A stretch of DNA of 64,000 nt, taken from Stenotrophomonas maltophilia. Its GTDB lineage: Bacteria; Pseudomonadota; Gammaproteobacteria; Xanthomonadales; Xanthomonadaceae. Below the pieces are notes generated by a model. It worked only from the letters and a program-made list of their open reading frames with translations. It made no database searches and was not told the origin of the DNA. The stretch is from contig NZ_CP037858.1 in NCBI RefSeq assembly GCF_006974125.1, positions 4,030,001-4,094,000 of the forward strand, given 5' to 3'. Position numbers and translations under genes: made by a program. Below, in pieces: positions 30,004-40,591 of the stretch (positions are counted from its first letter, which is position 1; each line of letters begins with the position of its first letter).

Positions 30004-30312
30004 GTGAAAGCCCGCCCCGAGATTGCCACCAAAGACCCGAAGGCCGACCTGGAAGCCCTGGCCCGGGCCTTTGCCGCCCTGCGCGAGCCGGAGCAGGTCG
30101 AGGCCTTCCTGCGCGACCTGTGCACCCCGGCCGAGCTGGAGGCCATGGCCGACCGCTGGAAAGTGGTGCCGCTGCTGCAGCAGGGCGTGCCTTACCGCGA
30201 GATCCACGAGCGCACCGGGGTCAGCGTGACCACCACCGGGCGGGTGGCACGCACGCTTGAGCATGGCCATCGAGGCTATGCCGCCGCCATCGACCGCCTT
30301 GCTTCGCGCTGA
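30004..30312 (+). CDS. hisR: TrpR/YerC-family regulator of histidine biosynthesis (HisR) (102 aa)
   Basis: The protein has the all-helical Trp-repressor-like fold of the YerC/YecD family: [20 protein letters not shown] followed by the [23 protein letters not shown]. TrpR-family proteins in this position are predicted histidine-operon repressors in Xanthomonadales. I favour GTG at 30004 (preceded by GGAAA); ATG at 29986 would add six residues and start right at the edge of the palindrome. hisG begins 34 bp downstream, so the regulator is probably the first gene of the operon. Confidence 0.82.
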   Translation: MKARPEIATKDPKADLEALARAFAALREPEQVEAFLRDLCTPAELEAMADRWKVVPLLQQGVPYREIHERTGVSVTTTGRVARTLEHGHRGYAAAIDRLASR

Positions 30313-30346
30313 TCCGCGCCCCGTTCCGAACTTCGAGACCTCCCCC

Positions 30347-31258
30347 ATGAGTGCAACCCAGGCAGCGCCGGCACGCGACCGGCTGCGTATCGCCATCCAG
30401 AAGAGTGGCCGGCTGGCCGAGCCCGCCCGCAACCTCCTCAGCGCCTGTGGCCTGAGCTGGCGCGAAAGCCGCGACAAGCTGTTCTGCTACGGCGAATCGC
30501 TGCCGGTGGACCTGCTGCTGGTGCGCGACGACGATATCCCGGGCCTGATCGCCGACGGCGTCTGCGACCTCGGCATCGTCGGCCGCAACGAACTGGATGA
30601 GCAGGCCGCGTCGCGTCGCCAGATCGGCCTGCCGGATGCCTACCAGGCGCTGCGCGGGTTGGGCTTCGGCCAGTGCCGGCTGATGCTGGCGGTGCCCGAG
30701 GAGTGGCAGTGGCAGGGCCCGGCGCAGCTGGCCGGTACCCGCATTGCCACCAGCTATCCGGCCATCCTCAAGCAGTGGCTGGATGAGCAGGGCGTGGATG
30801 CGCAGGTGGTCGAGCTCTCCGGTTCGGTGGAAATCGCCCCGCGACTGGGCACCGCCGACCTGATCTGCGATCTGGTCTCCAGCGGCGCCACGCTGCGTGC
30901 CAACCAGTTGACCCCGGTGCACAACCTGCTCGACAGCGAGGCAGTGCTGGCCGGTGCGGTGCGCGTGCCGGATGATGCGCGTGCATCGCTGCGCGCGATG
31001 CTGCTGCGCCGCCTCGACGGCGTGGTGCAGCGCCAGGACCGCAAGCTGCTGATGTTCCGTGCAAGCGAGGATCGCCTCGACGCGCTGTCGCAGCTGCTGG
31101 CCGATGCCGAGCCGCTGGTGCGGCTGCCGGCCGATGGCGGCGCGCTGCGCCTGCAGACCATGTGCCCGGGCCCGCTGAGCTGGCAACGCATGGAAGAACT
31201 CGAGCGCGCCGGCGCGCAGGGCCTGATGGTACTGAGCGTGGAGCGGTCGCTGGCATGA
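30347..31258 (+). CDS. hisG: ATP phosphoribosyltransferase, long form (303 aa)
   Basis: It catalyses the first committed step, ATP + PRPP to phosphoribosyl-ATP. The core begins [15 protein letters not shown] and contains [12 protein letters not shown] and [16 protein letters not shown], the PRPP-binding region. The ~85-residue C-terminal domain identifies the hexameric long form, which binds histidine as feedback inhibitor. I set the start at ATG 30347 ([11 protein letters not shown]); upstream in-frame codons fall inside the regulator gene. It overlaps hisD by 4 bp. Confidence 0.96.
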   Translation: MSATQAAPARDRLRIAIQKSGRLAEPARNLLSACGLSWRESRDKLFCYGESLPVDLLLVRDDDIPGLIADGVCDLGIVGRNELDEQAASRRQIGLPDAYQALRGLGFGQCRLMLAVPEEWQWQGPAQLAGTRIATSYPAILKQWLDEQGVDAQVVELSGSVEIAPRLGTADLICDLVSSGATLRANQLTPVHNLLDSEAVLAGAVRVPDDARASLRAMLLRRLDGVVQRQDRKLLMFRASEDRLDALSQLLADAEPLVRLPADGGALRLQTMCPGPLSWQRMEELERAGAQGLMVLSVERSLA

Positions 31259-32550
31259 ACCGTCTGATCTGGTCCCGACTTGATGAGGCCGCGCGTAGCG
31301 CGGCATTGACCCGCCCGGTGCAGACCGTGGCGCAACAGACCCGCGACGCGGTGGCGGCGCTGATCGCGCAGGTGCGCGCACAGGGCGACGACGCCTTGCG
31401 CGCGATCACCGCACGCTTCGATGGCGTGGAGCTGGCGTCCTTCGAAGTGTCCAATGACGAGTTCGCGGCAGCCGAAGCGGCGGTACCCGCCGAACTGCGC
31501 CAGGCCATGATGGAAGCTGCCGAGCGCATCACGCGCTTCCACGAGGCTGGCATGGGCAGGGGCTACGCGGTGGAAACCGCACCGGGCGTGGTCTGCGAGC
31601 GCATGCTACGGCCGATCGGCCGCGTCGGCCTGTACGTGCCGGCAGGCAGTGCGCCACTGCCGTCCACCGCGTTGATGCTGGGCGTGCCGGCACGGCTGGC
31701 CGGTTGCCCGCAGGTGGTCCTGTGCACGCCGCCACGCGACGACGGCACGGCCGATCCGGCGGTGCTGGTGGCCGCGCGCCTGACCGGCGTGCAACGCGTG
31801 TTCAAGCTGGGCGGCGCGCAGGCCATCGCGGCGATGGCTTACGGCACGGCCAGCATTCCGGCCTGCGACAAGCTGTTCGGGCCCGGCAACAGCTTCGTCA
31901 CTGAAGCCAAGCAGCAGGTCGCACAGGATGGCGCGGCCGCTATCGACATGCCGGCCGGCCCCTCCGAAGTGCTGGTGATTGCCGATGCCGGTGCCAATCC
32001 GGCGTTCGTCGCCGCCGACCTGCTGTCGCAGGCCGAGCACGGCCCGGATTCGCAGGTGTTGCTACTGACCGACGATGCCTCGATGCTGGCGGCGGTCGAG
32101 GCCGAAGTCGAGCGCCAGGTGGCCTTGCTGCCGCGCCAGCAGATCGCACGCCAGGCGCTGTCGGCCTCGCGCCTGATCCAGGTCGATTCGCTGGACGAAG
32201 CCTTCGCGATCAGCAACCGCTACGCGCCCGAGCACCTGATCCTGGCCCTGCGTGATCCGCGCGCGTGGCTGGACAAGGTGCAGGCGGCCGGCTCGGTGTT
32301 CCTGGGGGATTACACGCCCGAAGCGCTGGGTGACTACTGCAGCGGCACCAACCACGTACTGCCGACGGCGGGTGCTGCACGGGCCTACAGCGGTGTCAGC
32401 GTCGCCAGCTTCCAGAACCTGATCAGCGTGCAGAGCGCCAGCGCCGCTGGCTTGGCGGCAATCGGCAGCTGCGCGCGCATCATCGCCAGTGCCGAGGGCC
32501 TGGATGCGCATGAGCGTGCAGTCGCAGTGCGCATGGAGGTGGCGGCATGA
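31255..32550 (+). CDS. hisD: Histidinol dehydrogenase (431 aa)
   Basis: It performs the last two oxidations from histidinol to histidine. Recognisable motifs are [31 protein letters not shown] (Zn/NAD region), [12 protein letters not shown] and APEHLIL near the C-terminus. The ATG at 31255 overlaps the hisG stop (ATGA). Length is typical (E. coli 434). hisC overlaps its end by 4 bp. Confidence 0.97.
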   Translation: MNRLIWSRLDEAARSAALTRPVQTVAQQTRDAVAALIAQVRAQGDDALRAITARFDGVELASFEVSNDEFAAAEAAVPAELRQAMMEAAERITRFHEAGMGRGYAVETAPGVVCERMLRPIGRVGLYVPAGSAPLPSTALMLGVPARLAGCPQVVLCTPPRDDGTADPAVLVAARLTGVQRVFKLGGAQAIAAMAYGTASIPACDKLFGPGNSFVTEAKQQVAQDGAAAIDMPAGPSEVLVIADAGANPAFVAADLLSQAEHGPDSQVLLLTDDASMLAAVEAEVERQVALLPRQQIARQALSASRLIQVDSLDEAFAISNRYAPEHLILALRDPRAWLDKVQAAGSVFLGDYTPEALGDYCSGTNHVLPTAGAARAYSGVSVASFQNLISVQSASAAGLAAIGSCARIIASAEGLDAHERAVAVRMEVAA

Positions 32551-33641
32551 GCGTGCCTATCGATGATGTGCTGGCACTGGTGCGCCCGGATCTGCAGGCC
32601 TTCGCCGGCTACAGCTCGGCGCGCAGTGCGGCAGTGCAGGGCGAGGTCTGGTTGAACGCCAACGAGTCGGCCTGGGCCAATCCGGCCGATGCCGCCGGCA
32701 GCAGCCGCCGCTATCCCGAACCGCAGCCGCTGGCGCTGCGCGAAGGCCTGGCCGCACTGTATGGCGTGCAGCCGCAGCAGCTGCTGGTCGGCCGTGGCAG
32801 CGACGAAGCGATTGATCTGCTGGTGCGTGCGTTGTGTGTGCCGGGTCGCGACGGCGTGCTGGTTACGCCGCCGGTGTTCGGCATGTATGCGGTCTGTGCA
32901 CGCCTGCAGGGCGCCGGACTGATTGAAGTGCCGCTGGTGGATGGCGAGGACGACCTGCGCGCCGATCTGGATGCGGTCATCGAGGCCGCGACCGCGCGCA
33001 ATGCCAAGCTGGTGTTCCTGTGTGCACCGTCGAACCCGGCGGGCAGTGATATCAGCCTGGACGAGGTCGAGCGCGTGGCCACGGCGTTGCGCGGGCAGGC
33101 GCTGGTCGTGGTGGACGAGGCCTATGTCGAGTACGCGCAACGCCCGTCGGCAACCACGCTGCTGGCCGCGCACGCGAACCTGGCCGTGCTGCGCACGCTG
33201 TCGAAGGCACATGCGCTGGCCGCAGCGCGCATCGGCAGCCTCATTGCCGCCCCCGAACTGATCGCCGTACTGCGCCGTTGCCAAGCGCCGTATCCGGTGC
33301 CGACCCCATGTGCCGAGCTGGCCGTGCAGGCGCTGCAGCCAGATGCACTGGCGCGCACCGCCGAGCGCGTGGCCACGGTCATCGCCGAGCGCGAACGCCT
33401 GTCTGCAGCACTGCCGGGCCTGCCCGGCGTTCGTCGCGTGTATGCCTCGTCCGGCAACTACCTGCTGGTGCGCTTCGCCGATGCCCAGGCCGCGTTCGAT
33501 ACGTTGCTGGCTGCTGGCGTGGTGGTGCGCGACCAGCGCGCAGCGCCGCAACTGGGTGATGCCCTGCGCATCAGCGTCGGCAGCCCCGAAGAGAACGACC
33601 GCGTGCTTGCGGCCCTGTCGGCGCGGAGGGCCGCAGCATGA
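32547..33641 (+). CDS. hisC: Histidinol-phosphate aminotransferase (364 aa)
   Basis: A class I/II PLP aminotransferase: [10 protein letters not shown] at the N-terminus, [23 protein letters not shown] (cofactor Asp and Tyr) and the Schiff-base lysine in [15 protein letters not shown]. It makes histidinol phosphate from imidazole-acetol phosphate. Length matches the family, and it overlaps both neighbours by 4 bp within the his operon. Confidence 0.96.
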   Translation: MSVPIDDVLALVRPDLQAFAGYSSARSAAVQGEVWLNANESAWANPADAAGSSRRYPEPQPLALREGLAALYGVQPQQLLVGRGSDEAIDLLVRALCVPGRDGVLVTPPVFGMYAVCARLQGAGLIEVPLVDGEDDLRADLDAVIEAATARNAKLVFLCAPSNPAGSDISLDEVERVATALRGQALVVVDEAYVEYAQRPSATTLLAAHANLAVLRTLSKAHALAAARIGSLIAAPELIAVLRRCQAPYPVPTPCAELAVQALQPDALARTAERVATVIAERERLSAALPGLPGVRRVYASSGNYLLVRFADAQAAFDTLLAAGVVVRDQRAAPQLGDALRISVGSPEENDRVLAALSARRAAA

Positions 33642-34711
33642 CCCCCATCCTGTTCATCGACCGCGATGGCACCCTCATCGAGGAGCCGGCGGATTTCCAG
33701 ATCGACGCCTACGAAAAGCTGCGCTTCGTGCCGCAGGTGATCCCGGCGTTGCTGAAGCTGCGTGATGCGGGTTACCAGTTCGTCATCGTCACCAACCAGG
33801 ATGGCCTGGGCAGCGAAAGTTACCCGCGTGCCAGCTTCGATGGCCCCAACGACCTGATGCTGCAGATCTTCGAAAGCCAGGGCATCCGCTTCCGTGACGT
33901 ACTGATCGACTGCAGCTGGCCGCAGGACAATGCACCCACGCGCAAGCCGGGCATCGGGCTGATGACGGCCTACCTGCAGGACCGGAGCATCGACTGGGCG
34001 CGCTCCGGAATGGTCGGCGACCGCATCACCGACCTGCAGTTCGCCGACAACCTCAACATCCGCGGTTTCCAGCTGCGCACCGAGCAGTTCGGTGGCGAGT
34101 GGGACTGGCCGGGCATCGCCCACGCGCTGGCCGACGCGCCGCGTACCGCAGTGGTCCAGCGCACTACGAAGGAGACGAAGATCCGCGTCGAACTGGACCT
34201 GGATCGGGCCGGTGATGCGCACATCTCCACCGGGCTGCCGTTCTTCGACCACATGCTGGAACAGATCGGCAAGCACGGCGGCTTCGCGCTGGACATCCAG
34301 GCCGAGGGCGACCTGCATATCGACGAGCACCACACCATCGAAGACACCGGCCTCGCCCTGGGCCAGGCGCTGCGCGAGGCGCTGGGCGACAAGCGCGGCA
34401 TTGGCCGCTACGGCTTCACACTGCCGATGGATGAGACGCTGGCCAGCGCCGCACTGGATTTCAGCGGCCGCCCGTACTTCGTGTTCGACGGCGAGTTCAA
34501 GCGCGAGCGCGTGGGCGACATGCCGACCGAGCTGGTGCCGCATTTCTTCCGCTCGCTGTGCGATGCCAGCGGGTTGAACCTCAACCTGCAGGTACGCGGT
34601 GACAACGACCATCACAAGGTGGAGGCCTGCTTCAAGGCGTTGGCGCGCGCGCTGCGGCCGGCGTTGGCTCGGCAGGGCACGGCGTTGCCGACCACCAAGG
34701 GGGCGCTGTGA
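33638..34711 (+). CDS. hisB: Bifunctional histidinol-phosphatase/IGP dehydratase (357 aa)
   Basis: The N-terminal HAD phosphatase shows the nucleophile pair Asp8/Asp10 in [12 protein letters not shown] and the Zn-loop area [15 protein letters not shown]. The C-terminal IGP dehydratase (from about residue 170) has [26 protein letters not shown] and DNDHHKVEA with its metal-binding histidines. The fusion is of the enterobacterial type. It catalyses the sixth and eighth steps of histidine synthesis. Confidence 0.97.
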   Translation: MTPILFIDRDGTLIEEPADFQIDAYEKLRFVPQVIPALLKLRDAGYQFVIVTNQDGLGSESYPRASFDGPNDLMLQIFESQGIRFRDVLIDCSWPQDNAPTRKPGIGLMTAYLQDRSIDWARSGMVGDRITDLQFADNLNIRGFQLRTEQFGGEWDWPGIAHALADAPRTAVVQRTTKETKIRVELDLDRAGDAHISTGLPFFDHMLEQIGKHGGFALDIQAEGDLHIDEHHTIEDTGLALGQALREALGDKRGIGRYGFTLPMDETLASAALDFSGRPYFVFDGEFKRERVGDMPTELVPHFFRSLCDASGLNLNLQVRGDNDHHKVEACFKALARALRPALARQGTALPTTKGAL

Positions 34712-35310
34712 GTGACGTTGCGCTGATCGACGCGGGTGGTGCCAACCTTGGTTCGGTGCGCTATGCGCTCGAACGCCTCGGCGCCAGCGTTCGGCTGGTG
34801 CGCGATGCCGATGGGCTGGTCGGTGCGCAGCGGGTGATCCTGCCCGGCGTCGGTGCAGCTGGTCCCGGCATGCAGCGCCTGCATGCGCAGCGCCTGGTCG
34901 AGCCGTTGCAGCGGCTGGAGGTGCCGTTGATGGGCATCTGCCTCGGCATGCAGCTGTTGTTCGAGCGTTCCGAGGAAGCGGGCGTGGAGACGCTGGGGCT
35001 GATTCCAGGCGTGGTCCGCAAGCTGGTGCCGGCCTGCGGCATCCGCGTGCCGCACATGGGCTGGAACCGCCTTCTGCCATTGCGCGAGTCGCTGCTGCTG
35101 CAGGGTGTGCCGGAGCGCGCCAGCGCCTACTTCGTGCACAGCTATGCCGCGCCGCTTAACGCCCACACCGTCGCTGCCTGTGACCACGGCGGCCTGTTCA
35201 CCGCCGTGGTGGAGCAGGGGCGTTACTACGGCGCACAGTTCCACCCCGAGCGTTCGGGAGAAACCGGATCGTTGATGCTGCGCAATTTTCTCGAGGGCAC
35301 TGCTGCATGA
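34708..35310 (+). CDS. hisH: Imidazole glycerol phosphate synthase glutaminase subunit (200 aa)
   Basis: A class I glutamine amidotransferase: oxyanion region [10 protein letters not shown], nucleophile Cys78 in [11 protein letters not shown], and the His/Glu pair in [10 protein letters not shown] near the end. It supplies ammonia to HisF. The start is GTG at 34708, overlapping the hisB stop; it overlaps hisA by 4 bp. Confidence 0.96.
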   Translation: MSDVALIDAGGANLGSVRYALERLGASVRLVRDADGLVGAQRVILPGVGAAGPGMQRLHAQRLVEPLQRLEVPLMGICLGMQLLFERSEEAGVETLGLIPGVVRKLVPACGIRVPHMGWNRLLPLRESLLLQGVPERASAYFVHSYAAPLNAHTVAACDHGGLFTAVVEQGRYYGAQFHPERSGETGSLMLRNFLEGTAA

Positions 35311-36041
35311 GTTTCATCGTTTATCCCGCGCTGGATATCCGCGATGGCCGCGTGGTGCGGCTGCGCCAGGGCGACTACGCGCAGGAAACCTCGTATGGTG
35401 ATGATCCATTGCCGCGTGCGCAGGCCTTCGTCGCGCAGGGCGCGCAGTGGATGCACCTGGTCGACCTGGACGCTGCGCGCGCCGGTGGCTACACGCTGGC
35501 GCCGCTGCTGTCGTCGATCCGCGCGCAGACGTCGCTGCAGGTGCAGACCGGCGGCGGCGTGCGTGGCCGCGACGATGTGGCGCGCATTCTCGACGCCGGC
35601 GCGGGCCGCGTGGTGGTCGGTTCGCTGGCGGTGCGTCGCCCCGATGAAGTGGTCGGCTGGCTGGAGGAATTCGGCGCCGAGCGCATCACGATTGCCCTGG
35701 ACGCGCGCCAGGATGCGCAGGGGCAGTGGCAGCTGCCGGTGCACGGCTGGACCGAGAACGCCGGCGTGACCCTGGATGATCTTGCACAGCGCTACGCGCG
35801 CGCCGGCATGCGCCACCTGCTGTGCACCGACATCGCCCGTGACGGCATGCTGGCCGGGCCCAACATCGGTCTCTACCAGCACCTGTCGGGCTTGTTGCCG
35901 GGCGTGGCGGTGCAGGCCTCCGGTGGCATCCGCAACGTGGCCGACGTGGCCGAGGCGCGTGCCGCCGGCTGCGGGGGGGCCATCCTCGGCAAGGCACTGC
36001 TGGAGCAGCGCATGGATCTGGCGGAGGCGCTGGCATGTTGA
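35307..36041 (+). CDS. hisA: ProFAR isomerase (244 aa)
   Basis: A (beta/alpha)8 barrel with the catalytic aspartate Asp10 in [14 protein letters not shown], the half-barrel phosphate sites QTGGGVRG and VQASGGIRN, and [13 protein letters not shown] containing the second acid. It converts ProFAR to PRFAR. It overlaps hisH by 4 bp and hisF by 7 bp. Confidence 0.97.
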   Translation: MSFIVYPALDIRDGRVVRLRQGDYAQETSYGDDPLPRAQAFVAQGAQWMHLVDLDAARAGGYTLAPLLSSIRAQTSLQVQTGGGVRGRDDVARILDAGAGRVVVGSLAVRRPDEVVGWLEEFGAERITIALDARQDAQGQWQLPVHGWTENAGVTLDDLAQRYARAGMRHLLCTDIARDGMLAGPNIGLYQHLSGLLPGVAVQASGGIRNVADVAEARAAGCGGAILGKALLEQRMDLAEALAC

Positions 36042-36811
36042 GCCGCCGCATCATTCCCTGCCTGGACGTGCGCGAAGGCCGTGTGGTCAAGGGCGTGCGT
36101 TTCCGCGACCACGTCGACATGGGCGACATCGCCGAGCTGGCACAACGCTACCGTGACCAGGGGGCCGACGAACTGGTGTTCTATGACATCGGCGCCAGTC
36201 CCGAGGCGCGTTCGGTAGATGTTGCATGGATCGAGCGCATCGCGCGGCTGATCGATATTCCGTTCTGCGTGGCCGGTGGCATTGACAGTGTGGAAACCGC
36301 GCGTCGCGTATTGTTCGCTGGCGCCGACAAGGTGTCGATCAACTCGCCCGCGCTGGGCCGTCCCGAACTGATCACTGAGCTGGCCGACGAGTTCGGCGTG
36401 CAATGCGTGGTGGTCGGTGTCGACTCGGTACGCGAGACCGATGGCCACTGGCGGGTACGCCGCTTCAGCGGCGACCCGGACAAGACCCAGGCAGTGCCGC
36501 TGCGCACCCTGGACTGGATTGTCGAGGCGCAACGGCGGGGCGCCGGTGAGATCGTGCTGAACTGCATGGACAGCGATGGCGTACGCCGTGGCTACGATGT
36601 GGTGCAGCTGCAGCAGGCGCGGGCATTGTGCCAGGTGCCGCTGATCGCGTCCGGCGGTGCCGGTGCGATGGAGCACTTCGCCGAAGCCTTCGACCAGGCC
36701 GACGTCGATGGCGCGCTGGCCGCCAGTGTGTTCCACAGCGGCGCCATCGCCATTCCGGAATTGAAGCGCTACCTGCGCGGACAGCAGATCGAGGTGCGGG
36801 ATGTCTATTGA
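36035..36811 (+). CDS. hisF: Imidazole glycerol phosphate synthase cyclase subunit (258 aa)
   Basis: A (beta/alpha)8 barrel homologous to HisA, with catalytic Asp11 in [15 protein letters not shown] and the second acid in [14 protein letters not shown]. Phosphate loops are VAGGIDSVE and [11 protein letters not shown]. Together with HisH it makes imidazole glycerol phosphate and AICAR. Length is exactly that of E. coli HisF (258). It overlaps hisA and hisI. Confidence 0.97.
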   Translation: MLSRRIIPCLDVREGRVVKGVRFRDHVDMGDIAELAQRYRDQGADELVFYDIGASPEARSVDVAWIERIARLIDIPFCVAGGIDSVETARRVLFAGADKVSINSPALGRPELITELADEFGVQCVVVGVDSVRETDGHWRVRRFSGDPDKTQAVPLRTLDWIVEAQRRGAGEIVLNCMDSDGVRRGYDVVQLQQARALCQVPLIASGGAGAMEHFAEAFDQADVDGALAASVFHSGAIAIPELKRYLRGQQIEVRDVY

Positions 36812-37421
36812 AATCAGGCCGTCATTGGACGCATTGCAGGCGATGGACTGGGGCAAGGGCGACGGCCTGCTGCCGGCGGTGGTGCAGGATGCCGATACCC
36901 TGCAGGTACTGATGCTCGGTTATGTGAGTGCCGAATCGCTGGCGGCCACGCTGGCCATCGGCCACATGACCTTCTTCAGCCGCAGCAAGCAACGGTTGTG
37001 GACCAAGGGCGAGCAGTCCGGAAACGTGCTGGTGGTGCAGTCGATCAGCGTGGACTGCGATGCCGATACGCTGCTGGTGATGGTGCGCCCCGCCGGGCCG
37101 ACCTGTCATACCGGTGCGGAGAGCTGCTTCGATGGCGCGCCGAAGGACTTCCTTGGCGGGCTGGGCCAGCTGGTGGCGATGCGCGAGGCGCAGCGGCCAC
37201 CGGGCAGCTACACCACGAACCTGTTCGAGGGCGGTATCCGTCGCATCGCGCAGAAGGTGGGCGAGGAGGGCGTGGAGACCGCGCTGGCGGCGGTGGCGCA
37301 GGACGACGAAGCGCTGCTGGGCGAGGCCTCGGACCTGCTGTACCACCTGCTGGTGCTGCTGCGCGCGCGTGGCTTGTCGCTGGAGGATGCGCGGGCGGTG
37401 CTGGAAAAGCGCCATCGTTGA
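36801..37421 (+). CDS. hisI: Phosphoribosyl-AMP cyclohydrolase/phosphoribosyl-ATP pyrophosphatase (206 aa)
   Basis: The N-terminal cyclohydrolase has [28 protein letters not shown] and [11 protein letters not shown] (Zn cysteines). The C-terminal pyrophosphatase has [20 protein letters not shown] and [12 protein letters not shown] (Glu-rich metal site). It catalyses steps two and three, last gene of the hisGDCBHAFI operon. It overlaps hisF by 11 bp. A REP directly follows its stop. Confidence 0.96.
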   Translation: MSIEIRPSLDALQAMDWGKGDGLLPAVVQDADTLQVLMLGYVSAESLAATLAIGHMTFFSRSKQRLWTKGEQSGNVLVVQSISVDCDADTLLVMVRPAGPTCHTGAESCFDGAPKDFLGGLGQLVAMREAQRPPGSYTTNLFEGGIRRIAQKVGEEGVETALAAVAQDDEALLGEASDLLYHLLVLLRARGLSLEDARAVLEKRHR

Positions 37422-37423
37422 GT

Positions 37424-37450
37424 GGTAGTGCCGGCCGCTGGCTGGCAACC
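37424..37450 (+). repeat. Single GTAG-type REP after hisI
   Basis: GGTAGTGCCGGCC followed by its near-complement GGCTGGCAACC forms a hairpin 3 bp after the hisI stop. It may protect or end the his transcript. Confidence 0.75.
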
Positions 37451-37523
37451 ACCTGGTGCCACCGCGTGCGCGATGTCATCAACGGAATCTACAATAGGCG
37501 GTCTTTCTTTCCCGGACCGCCCC

Positions 37524-39113
37524 ATGAAACTGCCTGCCGCCTGGCTGTGCTGCCTGTTGCTGACCTCGCCGGCCTGGGCCGCGGACACCGTGGTCACCGG
37601 CAAGGTCTATCTGGAGCGCGACGGCAAGCCGGGCCGCGGTGCCACCGATCCGGGCCTGGCCGGGGTGCAGGTCTCCAATGGCGAGACCATCGTCAAGACC
37701 GCTGCCGATGGCAGCTACAGCCTTCCGGTGCGTGACGGCCAGACCGTGTTCGTGATCAAGCCGGATGCCTACGCCTTCCCGAAGGCGACCGATGGTCTGC
37801 CATCATTCTGGCGCCACTACCGCCCGAGCGGTTCGCCGGCACTGAAGTACGGCGGCATCGCCGCGACCAGCGACGTCACCCGCAATTGGGATTTCGCGCT
37901 GCAGCCGGATCGCCATGACAGCCGCCGTGGCTTCCAGATGCTGGTGTTCACCGATTCGCAGACCGCCAGCCTGAAGGACATCGGCTACTACCAGCAGTCG
38001 ATCGTGGCGCCGCTGGTCGGCCAGACCAAGGCACGCCTGGGTACCACTCTGGGCGACATCGTCAACGACGATCTGACCCTGTACCCGGCGATCAACAAGG
38101 TCACCACGTCGCTGGGCGTGCCGTGGTTCCATGTGCCGGGCAACCACGACCTCGATTTCGATGCAGCCAGCGACGAACACTCGCTGGACAGCTGGCGCAA
38201 CATCTACGGCCCGGACACTTACGCAGTGGAAGAGGGCGGCGCCAGTTTCGTGTTCCTGGACGACGTGGTCTATGACCCCAAGGCCAGGCCGAAGTACATC
38301 GGCGGCCTGCGCGAAGACCAGTTCGCCTTCCTCGCCAGCTACCTGAAGGGCCTGCACAAGGACCGCCTGCTGGTGCTGGGCATGCACATTCCGCTGTTCG
38401 ACGCGGCACCGGGGCGCGAGACCTTCCGCCACGCCGATCGCCAGCGCCTGTTCGACCTGTTGAAGGACTTCCGCAACGTGCTGGTGCTCAGCGGCCACAG
38501 CCACACCCAGCAGCACGTCTACCACGGCAAGGCCGACGGCTGGAACGGCGACAAGCCGCTGCACGAGTACAACGTGGGTGCCAACTGCGGTGCGTTCTGG
38601 TCGGGGGTGAAGAATGCCGCCGGCGTGCCGGACAGCACCATGAGCGATGGCACGCCGAAGGGCTATGCGCTGCTCGACGTGGCCGGCAATGGCAGCTACC
38701 GCTTGCAGTACCGGGTGGCCGGCGCTGCGGCCAGCGAACAGATCGGCCTGCATGCACCCAAGGTGCTGCGCCAGGGCGCCTACCCGGCCTGGGGCGTGTA
38801 CGCCAACGTCTACATGGGGGAGGACGCCAGCGTGGTCGAGTACCGCGTCGATGGCGGCGCCTGGCAGCCGATGAAGCAGGTCAGCCAGCCCGACCCGCGC
38901 CTGCTGGTGGAAAACGTGGCCGACGATATGGCGAACAGCCTGCGTGGCTACGATCGTTCGCCGGAGGCCACCGCATCGCCGCACCTGTGGCGGGGCGCGC
39001 TGCCGACCGATCTGGCGGTGGGCAGCCACAAGGTCGAGGTTCGCTCCACCCAGCCTGATGGTGCAGTGTTCAACGCCACCACCAGCTACAGCCTGCAGAC
39101 TGCCCAGCCCTGA
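37524..39113 (+). CDS. Secreted calcineurin-like metallophosphoesterase (529 aa)
   Basis: A signal peptide (MKLPAAWLCCLLLTSPAWA-A) is followed by a small beta-sandwich (~20-120), the metallophosphoesterase core (~130-380) and a C-terminal beta domain, the MetallophosN/Metallophos/MetallophosC arrangement. Metal motifs are visible as FTDSQ (variant of the usual DxH), GNHDLDFD, MHIPLF and SGHSHTQQH. I choose the ATG at 37524 because it gives a proper signal peptide. The protein is probably periplasmic. The substrate is unknown; no phosphate-regulon site is evident. Confidence 0.85.
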   Translation: MKLPAAWLCCLLLTSPAWAADTVVTGKVYLERDGKPGRGATDPGLAGVQVSNGETIVKTAADGSYSLPVRDGQTVFVIKPDAYAFPKATDGLPSFWRHYRPSGSPALKYGGIAATSDVTRNWDFALQPDRHDSRRGFQMLVFTDSQTASLKDIGYYQQSIVAPLVGQTKARLGTTLGDIVNDDLTLYPAINKVTTSLGVPWFHVPGNHDLDFDAASDEHSLDSWRNIYGPDTYAVEEGGASFVFLDDVVYDPKARPKYIGGLREDQFAFLASYLKGLHKDRLLVLGMHIPLFDAAPGRETFRHADRQRLFDLLKDFRNVLVLSGHSHTQQHVYHGKADGWNGDKPLHEYNVGANCGAFWSGVKNAAGVPDSTMSDGTPKGYALLDVAGNGSYRLQYRVAGAAASEQIGLHAPKVLRQGAYPAWGVYANVYMGEDASVVEYRVDGGAWQPMKQVSQPDPRLLVENVADDMANSLRGYDRSPEATASPHLWRGALPTDLAVGSHKVEVRSTQPDGAVFNATTSYSLQTAQP

Positions 39114-39148
39114 CCCGCCGCAAGGCCTCTCCAGCGAAAGGACCCCGC

Positions 39149-39433
39149 ATGGATATCCGCTTCATGGCCGGCACCACGCCGGTGACCCTCAGCCGCCACT
39201 GGTTCACCGGCGCGATGCTGCTGCAGAGCGCCACCGAGAAGGTCTGGGTGCAGCACCCGCTGCATCCGGGCACCCACTTCTCGTTCTCGCTGGTACAGTC
39301 GTGGCTGCGCCACATCGCCGGCCACGAAGTACTGGTAGAACGCACCCGGCCGCTGCTGTTCGCCGGCTTCCGCCCGCAGCGCCTGCGCGTGCTGGTGGAC
39401 GGCGTGCAGGTGGCCGAACAGGAAGGCATGTAG
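39149..39433 (+). CDS. Conserved small protein, function unknown (94 aa)
   Basis: A short acidic/aromatic protein with no signal peptide or membrane helix and no motif I recognise. It starts 35 bp after the phosphoesterase with a plausible SD (GAAAGGA), so the two may be cotranscribed. Coding is supported by codon use like the neighbours. It ends 85 bp before glk, with the ATCGAT operator in between. Confidence 0.65.
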   Translation: MDIRFMAGTTPVTLSRHWFTGAMLLQSATEKVWVQHPLHPGTHFSFSLVQSWLRHIAGHEVLVERTRPLLFAGFRPQRLRVLVDGVQVAEQEGM

Positions 39434-39493
39434 GCCAACCTGAACCACCGGCGTGCTAGGCAAAGCCGCCCCGATGCCCGAGAATCGGGGCGA

Positions 39494-39507
39494 TTCAATC
39501 GATCCAA
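39494..39507. promoter_or_regulatory. LacI-type operator upstream of glk
   Basis: TTCAATCGATCCAA, read on the reverse strand as TTGGATCGATTGAA, shares the ATCGAT core and TT/AA ends with the four other sites listed here. It lies 10 bp before the glk start codon, in a good position to block expression of glk and the genes behind it. Confidence 0.6.
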
Positions 39508-39517
39508 GCAGGCCAGC

Positions 39518-40540
39518 GTGACCATCGCAGCAGCGCCCCCGGTTTCCTCCGACTCCGCCCGCGGCGGTCTTCCGCGCCATCTGGTCGTCGCCGATGTCGG
39601 CGGCACCTTTGCCCGCCTTGCGCTGGCGGAAACGCAACCCGGCCAGGCGCCGCTGCTGGGCAGCCATCGCACCTACGCCTGTGCCGAGCATCCCAGCCTG
39701 GCGGCGATCCTTGCTGATTTCACCGCAGGCCTCGGCCAGCCGGTGCAGACCGCCGTGGTGGCCATCGCCGGCCTGCTCGATGGCGATGTACTGATCAATT
39801 CCAACCTGCCGTGGATGGTCTCGCTGTCGGCCACCCGCGCGCAGTCCGGGCTGCACGAACTGCAGCTGATCAATGATTTCGAAGCGGTGGCGCTGGCCAT
39901 CCCGTACCTGCAGCCGGAAACCCTGGCGCCACTGAACGGCGACGCCGATCCGGCGCAGGCGTTCCCGGCGCTGGTGCTGGGGGCGGGCACCGGTCTGGGC
40001 GCCGCGCTGCGTTTCGCCGACGGTGAGCGGCCGGTGCTGGCCAGCGAGATCGGCCATGCCGCGCTTGGCGCCGGCAACGCGCTGGAACTGCAGGTGCTGG
40101 GCAAGCTGCTGCAGCGCTGGGCGCACGTGGACAACGAGCGCGTGCTGTCCGGCAGTGGCCTGATGAACCTGTATCCATGCCTGTGCGAACTGCGCGGCGT
40201 CTCCCCGGTGTGGAGCAGCACCGAGGCGCTGATCGGCGCTGCCCGCAGCGGTGAGGATGCGCTGGCGGTGGAGACGTTGCAGGTGTTCTGCGCCTGGCTG
40301 GGCAGCCTTGCCGGTGACGCGGCGATCGCCGTCGGCGCGCGCTCGGTCTACCTGGCCGGCGGCATTTCCGCGCACGTGCAGGATTTCCTGGCCGATGGCC
40401 GTTTCCGCGAGCGCTTCCTCAACAAGGGCGTGCTGACCGAGGTGCTGCGCCAGGTGCCGGTATGGCGCGTGGAGCATGGCCAACTGGGGGTGCTGGGCGC
40501 AGCGGTCTGGCACGCTGCACGGCAGCCCGCGCACGACTGA
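39518..40540 (+). CDS. glk: Glucokinase (340 aa)
   Basis: The proteobacterial glucokinase family: ATP loop VADVGGTFARLAL near residue 25, LINDFEAVALAIP with the catalytic Asp, VLGAGTGLGAAL and SEIGHAALG. It phosphorylates glucose to glucose-6-phosphate in the cytoplasm. The start is GTG at 39518; ATG alternatives would remove conserved residues. The operator palindrome directly upstream suggests control together with the glycan genes. The glycosylasparaginase gene follows 51 bp downstream. Confidence 0.93.
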   Translation: MTIAAAPPVSSDSARGGLPRHLVVADVGGTFARLALAETQPGQAPLLGSHRTYACAEHPSLAAILADFTAGLGQPVQTAVVAIAGLLDGDVLINSNLPWMVSLSATRAQSGLHELQLINDFEAVALAIPYLQPETLAPLNGDADPAQAFPALVLGAGTGLGAALRFADGERPVLASEIGHAALGAGNALELQVLGKLLQRWAHVDNERVLSGSGLMNLYPCLCELRGVSPVWSSTEALIGAARSGEDALAVETLQVFCAWLGSLAGDAAIAVGARSVYLAGGISAHVQDFLADGRFRERFLNKGVLTEVLRQVPVWRVEHGQLGVLGAAVWHAARQPAHD

Positions 40541-40591
40541 TCGCTGCGACCGGCATCGTGCCGGCCGCACATTGCAGACTGGGAGGGGAAA

